DNA of 64,000 bases. Source: Sweltsa coloradensis (taxonomy: Eukaryota > Arthropoda > Insecta > Plecoptera > Chloroperlidae). The stretch spans positions 163,340 to 227,339 of the forward strand of contig JAMZAV010000954.1 of assembly GCA_024449915.1 (NCBI GenBank). The letters are read 5' to 3'. Position numbers and translations under genes: made by a program. The notes beneath the pieces are model-generated. The model saw only the letters and a list, made by a program, of their open reading frames with translations, did no database searches and had not been told where the DNA came from. Positions within the stretch are counted from its first letter, which is position 1, and each line of letters begins with the position of its first letter. Shown piece after piece: positions 31,380 to 43,800 of this stretch.

Positions 31380-32205
31380 GTGAAATTTATGAACTTTTTT
31401 CGGTTCTGCTCTTTCCAATTATGTCACAGGGCCGCGTCCAAGGCATCCGATTTTCGAGGACTGGTTTGACTAGACGACGCAATATCACAGTTTGGGGAGG
31501 TGGGGGGAAGGGAGAATTTTGGAAATGGAAAATAATACATTTGATCAATATCTTCAAGCCTTTTGCAGAAACTATGTTTAATACCAGTATTTCCGTCGTG
31601 ATGGGCCACGATGAATGTGATACGAAGGAGTGGGCGAGGAGGGGGGGAGGGGGGGTGGGGTGTAAAGTCGAGTTTGCAATATATAAGCCTTGAATACTTG
31701 GTGACATTTATTAACCCTTTTTCGGTTTTGCTCTTTCAAATTATGTCACAGGGCTGCGTGCAAGGCATCCGATTTTCGAGGACTGTTTTGGCTAGACGCA
31801 GCAATTACACAGTTTGGGGGGGGGGGGGGGGAGTGATTTTGGAAATGGAAATTAATACATTTGATCAATATCTTCTAGCCCTTTGCGGCAAATATGTTTC
31901 ATACCAGAATGTCCGTCGTGATGGGCCATGATGAGGGGATATGAAGGAGGGAAGGGGGAGCGGGGGGATGATAAGTCGAGTTTTCAATACATAAAGCTTG
32001 AATATTTGGTGAAATTTATTAACTTTTTTCGGTTTAGCTCTTTCCAATTACGTCACAGGGCTGCGTCCAAGGCATCCGAGTTTCGAGAACTGTTTTGACT
32101 AGACGCCGCAATGACACAGTTTGGGGGAAAGGGGTGTGGGCGTCAGGGGAATTTTGGAAACGGAAATAAATACATTTGATCAATATCTTCAAGCCATTTA
32201 ATTAT
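31380..32205. repeat. ~313-bp tandem repeat, about 2.6 units
   Basis: Successive units start near tatgtcacagggc at 31423, 31741 and 32051. Each contains ggcatccgattttcgaggac, a G-rich block of variable length (31620-31660, 31816-31832) and acatttgatcaatatcttc. G-run lengths differ between units. Confidence 0.85.
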
Positions 32206-34145
32206 TTTGGCGATACCAATGGCTTTAGAGGGCCGCATCAGGGGCTACGGCCCCGAAACACCTTCATTTGAACGTGGTCAAAAGCATTTTTGGAATTTCT
32301 CAAGAGTAGTTGGTCATTTTGGGGGAAAACTATTTCTTTTTCTTTTTTCTTCTTCCACAAGGCGTCAGAGGGTCGCATCAGAGGTTATGGCATTAATACT
32401 AAATTCTTTTCTTTTAAAATCGTTTTTGTAAATCCAAAAAACATTGTTTCTTTGAATAGCTCTGGCAATTTTCGACCGATCGGGTCCATCTTGGGCTCTA
32501 TGGAACCGTATCGGTCGGCGCGGCACGGGTTATTAACAGGGGTAATTTTGCAAGTCAAAACAGTGATCCGAGCATTCCTCCACCCTCTTTGGGGCATTTT
32601 GACTTCAGATTTCGTGAGAGGGCCCTGTCCAAGGCTACGACCCCGAAACACCTTCATTTGAACGTGGCTAAAAGCTTATTTGGAATTTCTCAAAATAGTG
32701 GTTGGTCATATTGGGGTAAAACTTTGTATATTTATATCTTCCACAACCACAGTCTGATCGGGTTCATCTCGGGCTCTACGGAACAGGGCAGACGAGGCGC
32801 ATAATTTGACGTACCGGAAAAGTGTCCCGGAAAAACTTTTGTTCCGGATTTTGGCTAAAGGCGCAGTAATTGTCACATCCTGTCCATCTCGGGCTCTACG
32901 GAACCGCGCGGGCGAGGCGAAGATCCAGAAGCGGAGCCCCGGCGGGGGTTTGGGGGCTGGCCCCCACGGGGTCCAGGGGCAGGCCTTACGGGGCCCAGGG
33001 GCGGAGCCACGGCAAGGGTTGGGGTGCTGGCCCCCCCCATACAAGACTAAGGTACAAACAAACAAACAAACAAACACGACAGGGACCGCAGGAAGGCAAA
33101 AAACGTAACGATTGGAATTATTTCGCTGGGAAATTGATGGGTCTTGACCCTGGGCAAACGTCACCCTTTTTGGGGTGCCAAAGGGGAATTTCGGATTTGA
33201 AATATTTTGATTTTTTGTTTTTCGGCGAACCAAACACGTCAGCGGGCCGGGTCCAAAAACGTAGTCTGGATATATCAAATTTAAGACGTGTGCAAAAAAT
33301 TTCTTTGAATTTCTCAAAAAAGTGGTTGGTCATTTTGGGGGATCCAAAAACTATTTCTTATCGTCATAACTCGGGCAGTTCTTCTCCGATCCGGGCCATC
33401 TTGGGCTCTACAGAACCGGACCGACAAGGCCAATTTTTCCGTGTCCCGGAAAATAATCCCGGAAAATTCGGCGTCCCGGAAAAAACCGGAAAAGTACAGA
33501 AGTTGTCTGATTTTCAAAATTCTTTTCCCACAATGTTTCGTAGGCCAAAGCGAGTCCGAAAGTGTCCCGGAATATTGTTGGTCATTTTTGGGAAATCCAA
33601 AAAACGTTTTTTTTTAATAACTCGGGCAATTCTTCTCTGATTGGGGCCATCTTGGACACAACGGGACCGGACGGCAGTCGACTACTTTTTTGCGTCCCGA
33701 AATTGCGTCCCGGAAAAACTTTTGTCCCAGAATTTTACGAAATGCGCTAAAATTGTACGACCGGACCCATTTTCGGGCTCTACGGAACCGGGCGGTCGAG
33801 TCGCATATTTTGACGTACCGGAATAGTGTCCCGGAAAAACTTTAGGACAGATATGGATTGGATATTGCTTAACGTCTCATAAACAGGATTTTGACAAAAG
33901 GCGCATTAATTGTACGACCGGATCTATTTTGGGCTCTACAGAATCGGGCGTATGAGGCTAACATTATAGACATACCTACCCAAAAGTTGCCCAACCGCGT
34001 GGCCTTTAGTAGATTGGTCATTGTTCGTACGATCGAGTCCATCTTGGGCTCTATGGAATCGGGCGGACACGGCAAACATTTTTCGTTCCGGAAAAGCGTC
34101 CCGTAAACTTTGGCGTACCGGAAATTTACAAAATACGTATAAACT
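32206..34145. repeat. Degenerate dispersed repeat block (gggctctacggaaccg motif)
   Basis: The phrases catcttgggctctacggaac and gtcccggaaaaact recur at irregular spacing: the first near 32490, 32770, 32890, 33400, 33775, 33925 and 34045, the second between several of these. A GC-rich insert at 32925-33045 has its own short duplication (cggagccc, cggagcca). No coding function; frames through it are repeat by-products. Confidence 0.7.
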
Positions 34146-34690
34146 ACCGTATTTCGAAAAAAAATTCAGGGTATTTTTGGGCGGAGGGCAGGGTTCAACG
34201 GCATATCGTCGGTGTACCGGAAAATAAATTTGTCCTGAGTCTTCGGATAAACGACAAACATTACCCGCAATCTATCGTATCGCGGCCGTACGCGGGCCGA
34301 TTCTCGATTTTGTCGCAGTAACGAGGTTTTCCAACTACCATCTATTCCAAGTACGAGGTTTTCCATTTCCTCCGCGCAGCGGCTTTCAAGCCGCGCGTGA
34401 GCGCGACTTGTATACTATACATAGCCTACACCATTATTATTTAAATAATTACCATAAGACGAAGTATAACATATCTTCCTGATTTATTCATCGATCTAGA
34501 TATTCCCAAAAAATAAAAAAGTGGTAGTTGTAGGGCTCAATGACCTAAAATATGCTTAAACATCATGACTACATAATATTATCGCACAAATCCGATTAAA
34601 TCCAACATAATGTCGTAAGTATTCGAGACAAAACATTTATAAACTGTTTTTTTGTTGGGAAGTGGGGGGGGAAAGGGGGGAAAGAGGCGT
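34146..34690. other. Unassigned sequence
   Basis: Contains a small GC-rich palindromic patch (cgcagcggctttcaagccgcgc near 34374) and otherwise AT-rich DNA. No gene was recognised. Confidence 0.4.
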
Positions 34691-35366
34691 GTGAGGGCCC
34701 AACACAGCCAGTCTGACGAGTGATATTCTTTTCAGTGGTAAATTTTTCTATAATATGCCGTATTTTTAATCATTTTTAATTTATGAGGGCAGACATGATC
34801 ATTTTTAGGGCCTAATTCCGGGGCCGTCTGCGGGTCAAAACCACAACGCAGATCATCTGACGACTAATATTAGTCATCCGGGTAAATTTCACTTTAAAGT
34901 GACGTATGTTTGAATCATGATAACCTTATGAGGGCAAATTTTACCATTTTTGGGGCCCCTTTCGGGGGCGTTTGACGGGTCAAAGCCCCAACGCAGCCCG
35001 TCTGACGAGTTATATTCGTTTTCCTGGTAACTGGCTCTATAAAATGACGTATGTTTGAATTATGTATATCCTACGGGGGCAGATTTGACCATTTTGGGGG
35101 CCCACTTTTGGGGATATCTAACGGATCAAAGCCCTAACGCAGCTCGTCTGACGAGTGATGTTCGTTTTCTTGGTACCTTTTTCTATAAAAAACCGTATGT
35201 TTGAATCATTCACACCTTATGAAGCAGATTTGACATTTTTGGGTGCCCACTTTGGGGGTAAGCTAACGGGTCAAAGCCCTAACGCAGCTCGTCTAGCGAG
35301 AGATATTCGTTTTTCTGGTACCTTTTTCTGTAAAATTACTAATGTTTGAATCATTCATAACTTATG
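34691..35366. repeat. ~145-bp tandem repeat, nearly five units
   Basis: The anchor acgcag (acacag in the first) followed by c-gtctgacgag occurs at 34702, 34846, 34991, 35137 and 35282. Each unit has aaatttgaccatttttgggg-like and acgtatgtttgaatcat-like segments. The array is broken by the copia remnant that starts at about 35367. Confidence 0.85.
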
Positions 35367-35886
35367 ACGGCACACAAGACAAGATTGGTTGTCAAAGGAT
35401 TTGTACAACAACATGGTATCGACTATACTAAAACATTGAGTCCAGTGGTTTGATGAGACACTCTTCGAGCTGTACTGAGTGTAGCGTCAAATGAGAAATT
35501 GAAGATGGCTCAGTTTGACGTGAAAACAGCATTTCTATACGGTAAACTAAACGAGCAAATTTACATGAAACAACCCGAGGGCTACGATGATGGCTCAGGT
35601 CGAGTTTGTAAACTCCTCAATGGTCTTATTGGGTTAAAACAAGCTCCACGTTGTTAGAACCAAAGGTTCAGAAGCTTTCTTCAGAGCTGTGGTTTAAAGG
35701 AAAGTGAAGCGGATCCTGGCTTGTTTATAAACGATGACAAGACTGTTTGTAATTCTCTACGTTGTCAATGGATTGGCTTTTACAAGCGATGACACCCTGT
35801 CTTAATATGTTTCTTGGCCAACTACAGAAAGAGTTCAGCATAACAATTGGGTCAGCTGACTACTTTCATGGAATGCAATACACCAT
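35367..35886 (+). pseudogene. Copia RT fragment with stop codons
   Basis: The frame contains a stop directly after TLSPVV (35447-35450 region) and another inside the QAPRC segment (where YGLKQAPR-x-W is usual; here IGLKQAPRC then TAG). The YVDD-containing part around 35745-35810 is scrambled by indels, so the catalytic box cannot be read. Confidence 0.82.
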
Positions 35887-36660
35887 ATGGAGAATGGTTC
35901 GCTATTCATAAATCAAGAAGCGTATACAAAGAAAGTACTGGAGCGTTTCAACATGACTATAAGCAATCCAGTCTCTACACTAATCGATACAGGACAAGTT
36001 TTGGATGACTCCAACAAGGAACTTGACAGCGTAGTTCCCTACCGCGAGGCAATTGGAAGTCTGATGTACCTGGCCTTGGTCACTGGACCAGACATTGCTT
36101 ACGCAGTCAACTTATTGTTGCAAGTTCTTGACCGACCTCAAGCCAAGCATTGGGAAATGGTAAAGAGTATTTTAAAATACCTCGAGGGCACTGTTAACTG
36201 GGGGATTCTATTCGAATCTGGAGATGCCACCGGAACACTTTGAAGCCTACAGCGATGCTGATTATGCCGGAGATGTAGATTCTAGAAAATCCACTTCTGG
36301 AATGGTCTTCAAGTTTAGTGGGGATGCAATTGTCTGGGTCAGCAAGCGGCAGAAATGCGTTGCACTATCCACAACCAAACCCGAGTTTGTTGCGACAATC
36401 CAAGCTGCAAAAGAAGCTGTGTGGCTGAAACAACTGTTTAACGAATTGGAACGTTTGACAGCCATACCAATACTTCCAGTCGACAATGATAGCGCGATAC
36501 GACTCATAAAAAATCCTGAGTTTATTTAATTAATTTATTCGACAAAATACGAACAAGAGGAGTTGGACATACAGCACGTGGGAAGCAAGAAGCAAGTTGC
36601 GAACGTGTTTTCACAAGCACTTACGAAGAAACATTTTCAAATATTTAGATCATTAATGGG
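35887..36660 (+). pseudogene. Copia RT thumb/RNase H fragment
   Basis: 35887-36243 carries the RT thumb and connection (SLFINQEAYTKKVLERFNM, YREAIGSLMYLALVTGPDIA). A one-base shift leads into 36224-36529 with RNase H motifs YSDADYAGDVDSRKSTSG and ALSTTKPEFVA. The usual STxEAEY glutamate is replaced (TKPEF). A further shift after KNPEF removes the HIxxxYHF motif and continues as QEELDIQHVGSKKQ to about 36660. Confidence 0.85.
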
Positions 36661-36690
36661 AATGAATCAGATGCAATGTTTCATTGTATA

Positions 36691-37329
36691 AAATTGTTTA
36701 AAATTTGTTCTAATCTATTCGGCACCAAAACGACATATAGATCGCAGCACTGGCGGCCCGCTATGTCACAACATGGCTGGCGTAATTGTGATTCCGGGCT
36801 GGAGCGTATATGGGGAACCCGAATTAATTACATTTGAGTTAAATTATCCGACTTTTGACATATGTATTGTTATGTATACCTAAAACTCGATCGATCGTCA
36901 TAAAAATATATACTACTCTACTGACATAATGCCAATGAATCCAAAATGTCATGTCCCGAAACAAAATTTTTATAACTCACCGATAAATTAACTAATTAAT
37001 TGAAGAATTACTTATATCTCAATAATTGTTGTTATTGACAATCGTAAAAGTTCGATATTCATGAGAAATATTTCTTCGATTATACCTAAAAACGTGGAAA
37101 GTCTAAGTTCAGAGATTTCGAAGGTCGCCTCAAAATTTCATCAAGATCGCATATGACGTTTGCCCCGGTAGAGCGCAAACAACAGACAGAAAAACAAACA
37201 AACCAAAAAAACGAACTTATTTTTTTTTGGGGAGGATTAATTAATTTAATTAATTATTTTTTTTCATTTCATTATTCGTCTTAAAACTAGTTTTAAAAAT
37301 GATACCAAGGTCGACCACATTGTTTTTTA
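36691..37329. other. AT-rich region with a family B fragment
   Basis: 37037-37235 matches the family B 5' half in minus orientation (tcgtaaaagttcgatattca, ccccggtagagcgcaaac), lacking both ends. The remainder is featureless. Confidence 0.5.
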
Positions 37330-38034
37330 ATTTAGCGAGCGAAGCGAGCGTTTCCATTTGACTATGCCGGAAAATTAGTCACGGGTTTTTGGGTTTTTGT
37401 TTTTTTTTGTTTTTGTTTTTTTTTTTTTTTTTTTGTTTTTTTGTATGTCTCCCGATAACGTTCGAACGGAGGCTCGGATCGAGTTGAAATTTCACCATCC
37501 GCAAGCTTTGTTCTCGATTGAATGGCCATTAGTTTTGTGGCAAAATCTTTTCAAAAAGTTAAAAAGTTACATTAAGTTAATCGAAAGTTTTTTTTTTCAA
37601 ACTCAACGGCGACAAATCTGAGATAGCCAAATCATTTAGAATGTCCGTCCGGTCACGATATGTTAATTTTATTTTGATCCGATAAGTAGGTAGATGGAAA
37701 TTACATTATAACAAAAGTAACGTTGCCATGGCAACGAAAAGACGCGCGAAGTTTCTAATGCACTGCCACCTAGAAGTTATCAAAATACTTTCGAGGAAGC
37801 AGTCTTTTATTTGTCAACAAAGAGTTTTAAATAGTTTTCCTAAGGAGTCAAGGTCCTCTAGATGGCGGTGGATTTTAAAGAAAAGATTTAAACACGGGTT
37901 TCCCCAAATCCCTTGGCAATAATAAATAATACGGGAAAACGCGAACGTCGTAAATTTTAAATTTAAAAAAATGTGAAATGTGGGTCTAGCTATAGCACGT
38001 GCTCGCTTATCAAGCGCCCAAACTGAGCGTTTCC
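37330..38034 (+). mobile_element. Family C Helitron-like element (plus copy)
   Basis: The 5' end shows tagcgagcgaagcgagcg, the 3' end gcacgtgctcgcttatcaag, then gagcgtttcctat (CTAG decayed to CTAT). The interior (ttcgaacggaggctcgga, gttgccatggcaacgaaaag) matches the minus-oriented copy at 40308-41248. No coding. Confidence 0.65.
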
Positions 38035-39324
38035 TATTTTTTACAAAATTAATCGAGATTACTGTCGTTATTTTTGATTAATTAAATTTAAATTGAATTA
38101 ATGTAAGTGATTGGAATAAATTTTGGAACTAATTTTTTTTTTGTTCATTGTGGTCATATTGTTCTTGTGTGATACACTATGTGATTGTGGTACGTGAATA
38201 ATAAACTTTTTATTGGGATTTTATTAATGATTAATTTATTTATTAATTAATTAATAAAAAACTAACCGGAATTTCGTTTCGGGAACTAACAATTTTGGAT
38301 TTATTGACGTTATTTTAGTATAGTGTGAAAATTACTTGGAAATCTAGCGAGTTTTACATTATATATATATATATATATATATATATTGAAAAGTGCTATA
38401 ATTGCAATACATTGTAATAATTTATAAATATAATTAAAACTATTGAATTTGCGGTAAACTTTTTTTTGTAGAGCATTAAATCTCTTTAAAAACAATACGC
38501 GTTTTGTTCAAATCTGATGATTACTTTTTGAGTTACAGAAATTTTAATAATTATTTTGGGGGCCCATCTTCAGGACGCCATGACAGGTGACTTATTTGCT
38601 ACCAAGCATGTCCAAATGAAAATAACATTCTCAAATATGTCTTTTACCAGATCCTAAATTTTGGGTGAGGTTTCCGGCTTTAAAATTTTTTTATATTTGA
38701 TGCAGCTTGTTCCACGGACTATTTGGCTACAGTGCCGATGCGCAACCGTTTGTCATTTTGGTCATATCTCAGTCAATTTTCATCGCACGGTAAAAAATGA
38801 AAAAGTGGCTTCTACAAAGACAGCCACCCGCATATATATTATGTCTTGATAATTTTTCGTGAACTCGACCTAATTCAAGATTTACGGGTTTTTCTTTGGA
38901 AGTACTAAGTTAGGCACCAGCACTATTCTTGTTTGTGACTAATATTAATGGTAAATATATGTTTTGGAATTAAGCACAAAGCATACATGTCCCGATTATT
39001 TTGAAACAAAATCACAGAGATATTTCTGTTGAATTCAGGTTTTACAAGCATTTTTATGTGACAGTGTGACTTAAGCCCTTTGGCGCGATAGCGGAGGAAG
39101 CAAGCGTCTGTGCTTTTGGGAACTCTCTGTACGTTTGAAGAATGACAAATTCTACATGTGTGCCAAAATTCAGCTTTAGGTTAGCAATGTTGATCTTTTG
39201 GCCTAAAATCTCTTATAATGCCTGGGCTATTTGTCTCTTCAAGCATGGCATGGCGTGCCTAACTGCTTACGATCTTTATCTGTATCAAGTAGTATTTACC
39301 CCCACAAATACAAAAATGTTCTTT
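38035..39324. other. Non-coding AT-rich region
   Basis: Includes a (TA)n run at 38359-38386. No gene or known repeat was recognised. Confidence 0.45.
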
Positions 39325-39690
39325 AAAAAAAGGGCAGCCAAGCTCTCCTTCAAAAGTCTTCGACTGTGAATACTGTGAGATATAGAAGTTGAGCCAAGCT
39401 TTTCATTCTTTCTCCCTAGTTTCGCATTGAAAAGAAGTAAGATCATTTCGCATGTTGACGAGCGCCAAGCCAACCATTTTCGTGGTAAAAATGACATTTT
39501 TTATAAACTCAAAATCATTAAAAAAAATGCTTGGCCATTGAATTTGGTTCATTACGAGAACTCTAAAATGTCATTGTCCAAGCAATTTTTTTATGATTTT
39601 GAGTTTAAAATTTTTACTTTGTTACCACGTAGGCCTAAATAGTTGGCTTGGCGCTCGTTAACAGGCGAAATGATCTTACTTCTTTGTTAC
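39325..39690. mobile_element. Foldback element E, incomplete copy
   Basis: Left arm (agccaagctctccttcaaaa, gaagtaagatcatttcgc, gttgacgagcgccaagcc) and a right arm running in reverse to cgaaatgatcttacttcttt. The full version is at 54826-55255. The right arm stops early, at about 39690. Confidence 0.7.
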
Positions 39691-40024
39691 CCGATTTTGG
39701 TTTTGAAAGCAAAGCGCTGCGTCTGAGGTACGACTAAGTAATAGGTAATATACCGAGTTTCAAGATTGTAAATCTTTCCGGGCGGCGTGTGCAGATAGCT
39801 AAAAACCCCCCAACTCTGGTAGCTGTATACCGGGCCGCGAGTTCGTCGTCGCCTAAGCAGTCGCATGCGCTTGGCTGCGGGCGAAGACCGTCGCCCTAGA
39901 TATATCATCGAATAACATAAGTTTTTATGAAACCTGTTGTCGTTTACTGTTGAACCACTCCAACATTCCAATCCAAATGGAAATACTTCGAAGTGTCCTG
40001 GCAACGGCATAATAATAATAAATA
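39691..40024. other. Unassigned sequence
   Basis: No feature recognised on either strand. Confidence 0.4.
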
Positions 40025-41550
40025 ACTAGGAAGCTTCGCAAACGCTTTTTTTAGTCGCGTTGATGGATGATCTTTTTTAAGCTTTTAGTTTGCGTGGAAT
40101 ATCTTTACTTTTGCAAGTGCTTTGCTTTGCTGCCTACGTATTGTAGGTGATCGTTGTAATGTTTATATTGTTACCTTGTCAATTGTTATTATTTACCGTA
40201 AAAAAACTTATATTAAAAGTTTAATTTCTATGAATTCTGGATAACTTTTTCAACTGTTTCTTTCAAAAGGTACTACATCACCATACCAATAATGTTCATG
40301 TTTAATACTAGGAAAACGCTCAGTAGGACGCGTTGTTGAGCGAGCACCGGTACGTGCAACACGACCCGAGTACGACATTCCCATAATGCTACATACTAAT
40401 AAGTCTTTAAGGTCTTGACCGATTTACCTGAAAATTTGTAAAATAGGAAAGAATGGATAAAATCCACCGCCATCTAGAGGACCTTGACATTATTTCTTTG
40501 GGAAAACTATTTTAACTCTTGATTACTTCTAGGTGGCAGTACATAGTGACCAGAATTCTTGTGCGACTTTTCGTTGCCATGGTAACGTTACTTTTGTTAA
40601 AATGTAATTTTCTACTACACTACTTATCGGATCAAATAAAATTAACATATTCGTGACCGACGGACATTCTAAATGATTTGGCTACCTCAGATTTTGTCGC
40701 CGTTTAGTTTTTTAAAAAAACTTTAGATTAACTTTAATGTAACTTTATAACTTTTTGAACGATTTTGCCACAAAACTAATGGCATTCAATCGGGAACGAA
40801 ATTTGCGGATGGTCAAAATTTCAACTCTATCCGAGCCTCCGTTCGACCGCTATCATGAGCCAAAAAAGCTGAGCAACTTTCCGTTGCTATGGTAACGGGA
40901 CTTTGTTATAATGTAATTTCCGACTACACTACTTATCGGATCAAAATAAAAATAACATATTCGTGATCGGACGGACATTCTAAATGATTTGGCCACCTCA
41001 GATTTTGTCGCCGTTTAGTTTTTAAAAAAAAACTTTCGATTTAAATTTAATGTACTTTTTAACTTTTTAAACGATTTTGCCACAAAACTATACAGCAACC
41101 GCCTAGGGGGTATGTAATGTGTGCAAATTTCAGGTCGATCAGAGAAACGGTGCGACCTGTACCGAAGCAGTAACAGAAAAAAAAAAAAACAAAAAACAGA
41201 CATTCGAGCCATAAGAGTCAAGTGGAGACGCTCGCTACGCTCGCTCAATGAACGTTGTAGCTCCACCCGTTTGGTCAGAATCGGCCCAAATGGCACGAAA
41301 ATATCGCACTAAAAATCGAAAAAAATCGTTAAAGTACCGATATTCATGAGAAATATTTTTTCGATTGTACCAAAAAACAATACACCGCCAAGTTCAGAGT
41401 TTTCGAAGGTCCCCTACAATTTTTATCAAGATTGGATATGCCGTTTGCCCGGTAGAGAGCGAACAAACAGACAAAAAAAAAAAACAAACAAAAAAACACC
41501 CGAGCTAAATTTTTTGGGGGTCATTGAAAGCCTTCGCTTCGCTCATCCAA
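40025..41550 (-). mobile_element. Family B Helitron-like element interrupted by a family C element
   Basis: CTAG at 40025-40028 and gctcatccaa at 41550. Interior B sequence runs to tgttcatgtttaata (40307) and resumes at tgaacgttgtagctccaccc (41249). The C element lies between. The B parts together are about 585 bp. Confidence 0.75.
40308..41248 (-). mobile_element. Family C Helitron-like element nested in family B
   Basis: CTAG at 40308-40311 with the adjacent hairpin region (aaaacgctc...gacgcgtt); opposite end gctacgctcgctcaa at 41248. Excision restores the B consensus taatatgaacgttg exactly, so there is no target-site duplication, as expected for Helitrons. The interior includes an internal ~330-bp partial duplication (gaccgacggacattctaaat at about 40655 and again at 40970). 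Confidence 0.75.
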
Positions 41551-41561
41551 TAATATATTTA

Positions 41562-41930
41562 TGGGAAAACGCTTAAGCCCCGCCGCGTTGTGGGATGAGT
41601 TTTTTAAAGTTTTTAGTTTGCGTGGGATATCTTTATTTTTGAAAGTGCTTTGTTTTGCTGCCTACGCATTGGGGTGATTGTTGTTAATTTTCTTTTTTTC
41701 TTGTCAATTGGTATTTTTTACCGTAAACATTTATATAAAAAGCTTTATTTCTAGAATTCTGTAGCATTCAACTTTTTTCTTTAAAAAGGTACTTCATCAC
41801 CAAAACCCTTAATGCCCATGTAAAATTGAACTTGTAGCCCCCCTTTTTTGGTCAAAATTTGGGCCCCCCAAGGCATGAAAAATCGCCAAAAAATCGAAAA
41901 ACTTAACCAAAAACACAAAGTTACGGTAGA
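41562..41930 (-). mobile_element. Family B fragment (3' part), noisy
   Basis: Matches B from gggaaaacgcttaagccccg to about the ggcatgaaaaatcgcc segment. Numerous single-base and homopolymer differences from other B copies. Confidence 0.55.
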
Positions 41931-42845
41931 GTGATGGCTGGTGCGGGCACTCGGGCCATGGGGCCCACTGGGGCCCAGCATGAAAAGGGTGTCAGCCTGT
42001 CACTCCCCACCGTCGAAGGGGGCCAGAACAAAAAAAACCCCCACCCGGTTTGGTTGGCCGCGTCTTTTTTATTCGTTTTGCCGCCAGGGGCGTGAAGATG
42101 GCTGGCCATCACTTTCCCGGGGCTCCCCGGTTGGCCACAGGGGAAATCAGGGACTTCATTTTCACCCCTACGCACGGCGGGCCAAAACTACTAGTAACCT
42201 CCCCAGTAAAGGGTTTGGCCGCTCCCGTGTCGCTGTTTTTTGCCCCCACGGGCATGAAGATGGTGGCCACACTTTTGCCGGGCCCCCGGTTGGCCACGGG
42301 GATAAGTCAGGGCCGTCACTTGTAACCCTCGCAGGGGCTGGCCAAAACATACTAAAACCTCCCCAGTAAAGGTTTTGGCCGCTGTTTGGTCATGTTTTTT
42401 TTGCCACCACAGGCGTGAAGAGGGCTGGCCATCACTTTGCCGGCTCCGGGTTGGCCAGCAGCGGATAAGTCGGGACCGTCCTTGAAACCCTACGCACGGC
42501 GCCAAACATATATAACCTGCCCAGTAGGGTTGGCCGCTGCCGTGCGCTTTTGTTTTACCGCCACAGGCGTGAGATGGCGGGCATCATTTTGCCGGCTGCG
42601 GTTGGCCAGCACGGAAAATCAGGACCATCATTGTAACCCTACGCACGGCTACAGCAATACTGAACCTGCCCAGTTTTGGGTTGGCCGCTCCCGTGTCATG
42701 TTTTTTTCCGCCACGGGGCGGAAGAGGCGGCCCTCACTTTGCGGGGGCCGGTGGCCGCAGTGTAAATGTTTGGCCCTCACTAGAAAACCGTCTTCCCGGG
42801 CCAAACATATTTTAACAATAAAACCCACCCAGTAAAAGTCGATTT
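41931..42845. repeat. ~155-bp GC-rich tandem repeat, about five or six units
   Basis: The phrases ccgccacaggcgtgaag and ctacgcacggc recur, with units starting near 42060, 42215, 42370, 42525 and 42680. Units contain ggttttggccgct and gttggccac-a-gggg. Homopolymer lengths vary unit to unit, breaking every frame. Confidence 0.75.
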
Positions 42846-43384
42846 GCTATTGTATTTATGGGATTTTTCCCCCAAACACAGCAATTTTTTCCGGGGCCCA
42901 AGGGTTAGAGGCTAGGTTTACGATGGGATCGCCTGCGGCCCGGTCGAGACCCTAACTTGAACTTTAAAAATTACTTGCAAATAATACTGTTTGTATCCCC
43001 CACAGATATTCGACTGGTGTCAAAAAATTAAGACAAAACCTTTGTGAGCCCGTATTGGGCTTAACAATTATACTTTTATTTTAATTTTTTTTGTTTACAT
43101 ATTTAGATCCAATCGCGCGGGTTCCAAATGATTTCCAAGCAAACCGAATTGATGGCCGGGGCCCGAAAGCGGCGGCCAGTCAGTTCGGGCCAGCCGCTTG
43201 GGGGCCCGGGCACTTTGCCTTTCCCGGGTTAAAGGGGCCGGAAGTGAGCCAAAGGGGCCGGGCTGATGGCCGGTGGGACAAAATCAAGCGGCCGTAACTG
43301 GCCAAAGATGCGGCCCCGGGAAGCGGCTGGCCATTCATTTTGGGCCACCCGCTTGCGGGCCACTTGGGGCCCATAAATTTTGTT
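42846..43384. other. Unassigned, partly GC-rich
   Basis: 43130-43375 is rich in gggcc and ccggg motifs of a different kind from the preceding tandem repeat (ggccggcggccag, gcgggccac). No gene was recognised. Confidence 0.35.
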
Positions 43385-43800
43385 TTTGCTGGTTTATATT
43401 AAAGCTGTTTTTCTATAGATTCTGGCTAATTTTTTAAATTTTTTTTTTTCAGAAAGCAAACTCCCCATAACCTTAATGTCCATGTATAATATGAACGTTA
43501 TAGCCCCACCCGTTTGGTCAGAATCGCCCAAATGTCACAAAATTTTTCATAAAAATCGAAAAAAAAAATCGTAAAAAACATATATGGAAATTTTCTTTAT
43601 TGTCCCCAAAAACGTACAAGTCAAAGTTCAAGATTCGAAGGTCTGTCAAATTTTTCACAAGATCGGATTCCCTTTTGCCCGGGTAAGAGGAACAAACAGA
43701 CGGAAAAACAAAAAAAAAAAAACAAAACCAAAAAAACAAAAAACCCGAGCAAAATTTTTTGGGGGGTGGGTGAAATTGAGTCTTCGCTTCGCTCTCCATT
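43385..43800 (-). mobile_element. Family B fragment (5' part), noisy
   Basis: Matches B interior from tctatagattctggctaa to cttcgcttcgctc-tcca with many homopolymer differences. Confidence 0.6.

Larger units (their letters stand above)
35367..36690 (+). mobile_element. Second Ty1/copia remnant (RT and RNase H)
   Basis: Plus-strand pol fragment in the normal order: RT N-terminus (RLVVKGFVQQHGIDYTKTLS), QFDVKTAFLYGKLNEQIYMK, then RNase H and the polyprotein end (HVGSKKQVANVFSQALTKK). It begins directly within a satellite unit and lacks gag, protease, integrase and recognisable LTRs. It is only distantly similar to the copy at 18570-21516, so it represents a separate lineage. Confidence 0.85.

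Noticed and set aside
32706..33640. Open frames of 203 and 256 residues on opposite strands
   Set aside because: They run through the GC-rich insert and the irregular repeat block; no domain motifs and both strands open equally.
36224..36529. Domesticated RNase H gene
   Set aside because: It sits in order after copia RT in a frameshifted remnant and lacks the usual Glu in the STxEAEY motif.
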